Assembly: GCA_947455365.1 (NCBI GenBank)
Contig: CANGNU010000044.1
Span: forward strand, 1-7,662
Origin: Rickettsiales bacterium
GTDB lineage: Bacteria; Pseudomonadota; Alphaproteobacteria; Rickettsiales; UBA1997
Length of the DNA: 7,662 nucleotides
Direction of reading: 5' to 3'
This document shows positions 6,182 through 7,662 of the stretch, in pieces (the stretch's first letter is position 1; the number at the start of each line of letters is the position of its first letter). The position numbers and the translations under genes are program-made. Under the pieces are notes generated by a model. It was not told where the DNA came from, did not search any database, and worked only from the letters and a program-made list of their open reading frames with translations.

Positions 6182-6970
6182 ATGAATAAAATTCACGAAA
6201 CTGCAATTATTGCTAAAGGCGCGCAAATTGGCGCGGGTGTTGAGGTGGGGCCTTATTCAATCATTGGCGAAAATGTTAAAATTGGTGAAAATACCATTAT
6301 AAAATCGCATGTTGTAATTGACGGTTTTACTGAAATTGGTAAAAATAATACCGTATTTCCCTTTGCTACCATTGGCTTGGTGCCGCAAGACTTAAAATTT
6401 GCTGGTGAAAATTCTCGCGTAATAATTGGTGATAATAATAAAATTCGCGAGCATGTTACAATTCATTCGGGAACCAAAGACGGCGCAATGCAAACGGTTA
6501 TTGGCAGCGGTTGTTTATTAATGGTTGGCGTGCATATTGCCCATGATTGCATTATTGGTAATAATGTCATTCTAGCCAATAATGCCACGCTTGCAGGCCA
6601 TGTTGAAGTTGGCGATAATGTTGTAATTGGCGGGCTTTCTGCGGTGCATCAATTTGCGCGCATTGGTCGTGGCGCCATGATTGGCGGCATGTCGGGCGTT
6701 GAAAGTGATGTTATCCCTTATGGCCTTGTGATGGGTGAACGCGCGTCTTTAGCGGGCTTAAACCTTGTTGGTATGAAGCGGCAAAATTTATCGCGCGAAG
6801 AAATTCACGCAATGCGTAATTTTTTCAAGCAGTTATTTTCTAGTAGCGAAAAAAGTTTTATCACAAGACTAGATGAGCTTGCTCCAGCTTTTAATGAAGC
6901 TATTGTGAAAGAAGTTGTAGCTTTTGTAAAAGCGGAAAGTTCGCGTTCTTTTTGTCAGCCAAAATTATAG
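6182..6970 (+). CDS. lpxA: UDP-N-acetylglucosamine O-acyltransferase LpxA
   Basis: LpxA moves a 3-hydroxyacyl chain from ACP to the 3-OH of UDP-GlcNAc, the first step of lipid A synthesis in the cytoplasm. From the ATG at 6182 the product has 262 residues, the same length as E. coli LpxA. Hexapeptide repeats forming the left-handed beta helix run from about residue 8 to 180, and a helical C-terminal part follows. The catalytic histidine is H121 in HIAHDC (E. coli H125). LANNATLAGHV, AVHQF and IGGMSGV are all conserved. G169 lines up with E. coli G173, the acyl-chain ruler position. An in-frame ATG at 6155 would add nine residues (MKFLIKKHS) absent from relatives, and neither start has a Shine-Dalgarno sequence, so I chose the one that fits the family. 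The gene is probably co-transcribed with fabZ. lpxB and lpxD are not beside it. Confidence 0.96.
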   Translation: MNKIHETAIIAKGAQIGAGVEVGPYSIIGENVKIGENTIIKSHVVIDGFTEIGKNNTVFPFATIGLVPQDLKFAGENSRVIIGDNNKIREHVTIHSGTKDGAMQTVIGSGCLLMVGVHIAHDCIIGNNVILANNATLAGHVEVGDNVVIGGLSAVHQFARIGRGAMIGGMSGVESDVIPYGLVMGERASLAGLNLVGMKRQNLSREEIHAMRNFFKQLFSSSEKSFITRLDELAPAFNEAIVKEVVAFVKAESSRSFCQPKL

Positions 6971-6988
6971 TAAATTATTCTAGCTCTT

Positions 6989-7054
6989 GTCATTTTTGCG
7001 AAAGCGGGAATCTGCTGCAAGTCTTGAATAGATTCCCGCTTTTGCGGGAATGAC
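6989..7054. repeat. Twin-hairpin repeat, copy 2 (REP/dRS3-like)
   Basis: The arms 6989-7012 and 7031-7054 are inverted 24-bp copies matching at 20 of 24 positions, with an 18-nt spacer, so the length and build are identical to copy 1 at 1711-1776. The spacers of both copies contain TGCTGCA near the left arm. The right arm holds a perfect hairpin ATTCCCGC-TTTT-GCGGGAAT (7032-7051). In the left arm CCC has become TTT, leaving ATTTTTGC-GAAA-GCGGGAAT (6992-7011). The element starts 18 bp after the lpxA stop and ends 27 bp before dnaQ, so it could end or stabilise the fabZ-lpxA message. The bases after it are AT-rich without a long T-run. Confidence 0.9.
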
Positions 7055-7081
7055 AATAATTAATGTTTATATAAAAAATAA

Positions 7082-7662
7082 ATGCGCGAAATTTGTCTCG
7101 ATACCGAAACCACTGGTCTTGATCCTAAAAGTGGACATAAAATTGTCGAAATTGCCTGCGTTGAATTGGTCAATAAATTAAGAACGGGCAGGGTGTTTCA
7201 CGCTTATGTAAATCCGCGCCGCGACATGCCATATGAGGCATTTAAAATTCACGGAATTTCTACAGAATTTTTGCGCGATAAACCAATTTTTTCTGCCGTT
7301 GCAAATGAATTTCTTGAATTTGTTAAAGATGGAAAATTAGTCATTCACAATGCTGCTTTCGATTTAAAATTTTTGAATTTTGAACTAGAATTTGCGGGAC
7401 TGTCCCCATTAAAAATGGAAGTTATCGATACACTCATTGTTGCGCGAAATAAATTTCCCGGCGCACAAAATTCTCTCGATGCTTTATGTAAAAGATTTGG
7501 TGTAGATTTATCAAAACGCACCAAGCACGGAGCGTTACTTGATACAGAATTGTTGGCTGATGTTTATATTGAATTAATGGGCGGAGCTCAATCAGGGCTT
7601 GCTTTTGACGCTGTTGCAGAAAATTCTATCACTGTAGAAAAAAAATTTTCTGCCACAGAAAT
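7082..7662 (+). CDS. dnaQ: DNA polymerase III epsilon subunit DnaQ (3' part beyond the window)
   Basis: DnaQ is the 3'-5' proofreading exonuclease of the replicative polymerase. The frame runs from the ATG at 7082 to the window end: 193 codons are visible and the C-terminus that binds the polymerase alpha subunit is cut off. All exonuclease motifs of the DEDDh class are present: D7 and E9 in LDTETTG (Exo I), D94 in HNAAFD (Exo II), and H149 and D154 in [14 protein letters not shown] (Exo III). QSGLAF (170-175) sits where E. coli epsilon has its clamp-binding motif QTSMAF. Segments such as [20 protein letters not shown] and [13 protein letters not shown] read as typical of the family. The N-terminus is a few residues shorter than in E. 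coli but starts right at the first strand. The AT-rich leader has no Shine-Dalgarno sequence. It lies 111 bp after lpxA with a twin-hairpin repeat between them, so it may be transcribed separately. Confidence 0.96.
   Translation, partial: MREICLDTETTGLDPKSGHKIVEIACVELVNKLRTGRVFHAYVNPRRDMPYEAFKIHGISTEFLRDKPIFSAVANEFLEFVKDGKLVIHNAAFDLKFLNFELEFAGLSPLKMEVIDTLIVARNKFPGAQNSLDALCKRFGVDLSKRTKHGALLDTELLADVYIELMGGAQSGLAFDAVAENSITVEKKFSATE

Noticed and set aside
1711..7054. Twin-hairpin repeats as a CRISPR array
   Set aside because: There are only two copies, 5.2 kb apart, each an inverted-arm element; there are no regularly spaced direct repeats and no cas genes.
1..7662. tRNA, rRNA, phage, toxin-antitoxin or defence genes
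   Set aside because: Intergenic gaps are at most about 200 bp and show no tRNA-like cloverleaf or extra reading frame of that kind; all long frames are housekeeping genes.

Overview
The window is ordinary chromosomal housekeeping DNA from a Gram-negative bacterium with AT-rich intergenic regions. It is most likely an AT-rich alphaproteobacterium, with a Rickettsiales-like or similar lineage possible. The fabZ-lpxA pair shows an LPS-making outer membrane. The L33 protein, the DnaQ sequence style and the separate dnaQ gene fit Alphaproteobacteria. A full ilvBN acetolactate synthase argues against the most reduced obligate endosymbionts. This placement rests on family knowledge and not on a database search.

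Layout. Positions 1-96 are a long nested palindrome just downstream of dnaB. Positions 134-5460 hold five genes, all on the minus strand; in transcription order they are ilvB, ilvN, rpmG, glpX and dnaB. A 189-bp divergent region (5461-5649) separates them from the plus-strand run fabZ, lpxA and a dnaQ cut off by the window edge. Two 66-bp twin-hairpin repeats of one family sit in the glpX-dnaB gap and the lpxA-dnaQ gap. No stretch longer than 300 bases lacks a gene.

Functions. IlvB and IlvN form acetohydroxyacid synthase, the first common step of valine, leucine and isoleucine synthesis. L33 is a 50S ribosomal protein. GlpX is the class II fructose-1,6-bisphosphatase of gluconeogenesis. DnaB is the replicative helicase. 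FabZ dehydrates 3-hydroxyacyl-ACP and LpxA draws on the same 3-hydroxyacyl-ACP pool to start lipid A, so this pair is the clearest functional unit. DnaQ is the proofreading subunit of the replicase. All key catalytic residues examined are present and no gene looks broken.

The best control signal is a near-consensus sigma70-type promoter in front of rpmG. None of the eight genes has a recognisable Shine-Dalgarno sequence. I found no defence system, mobile gene, CRISPR array, RNA gene or new multi-gene system. The features worth a second look are the palindrome at 1-96, the twin-hairpin repeats, whose arm differences all keep G-U pairing in the locally transcribed strand, and the SD-less starts.
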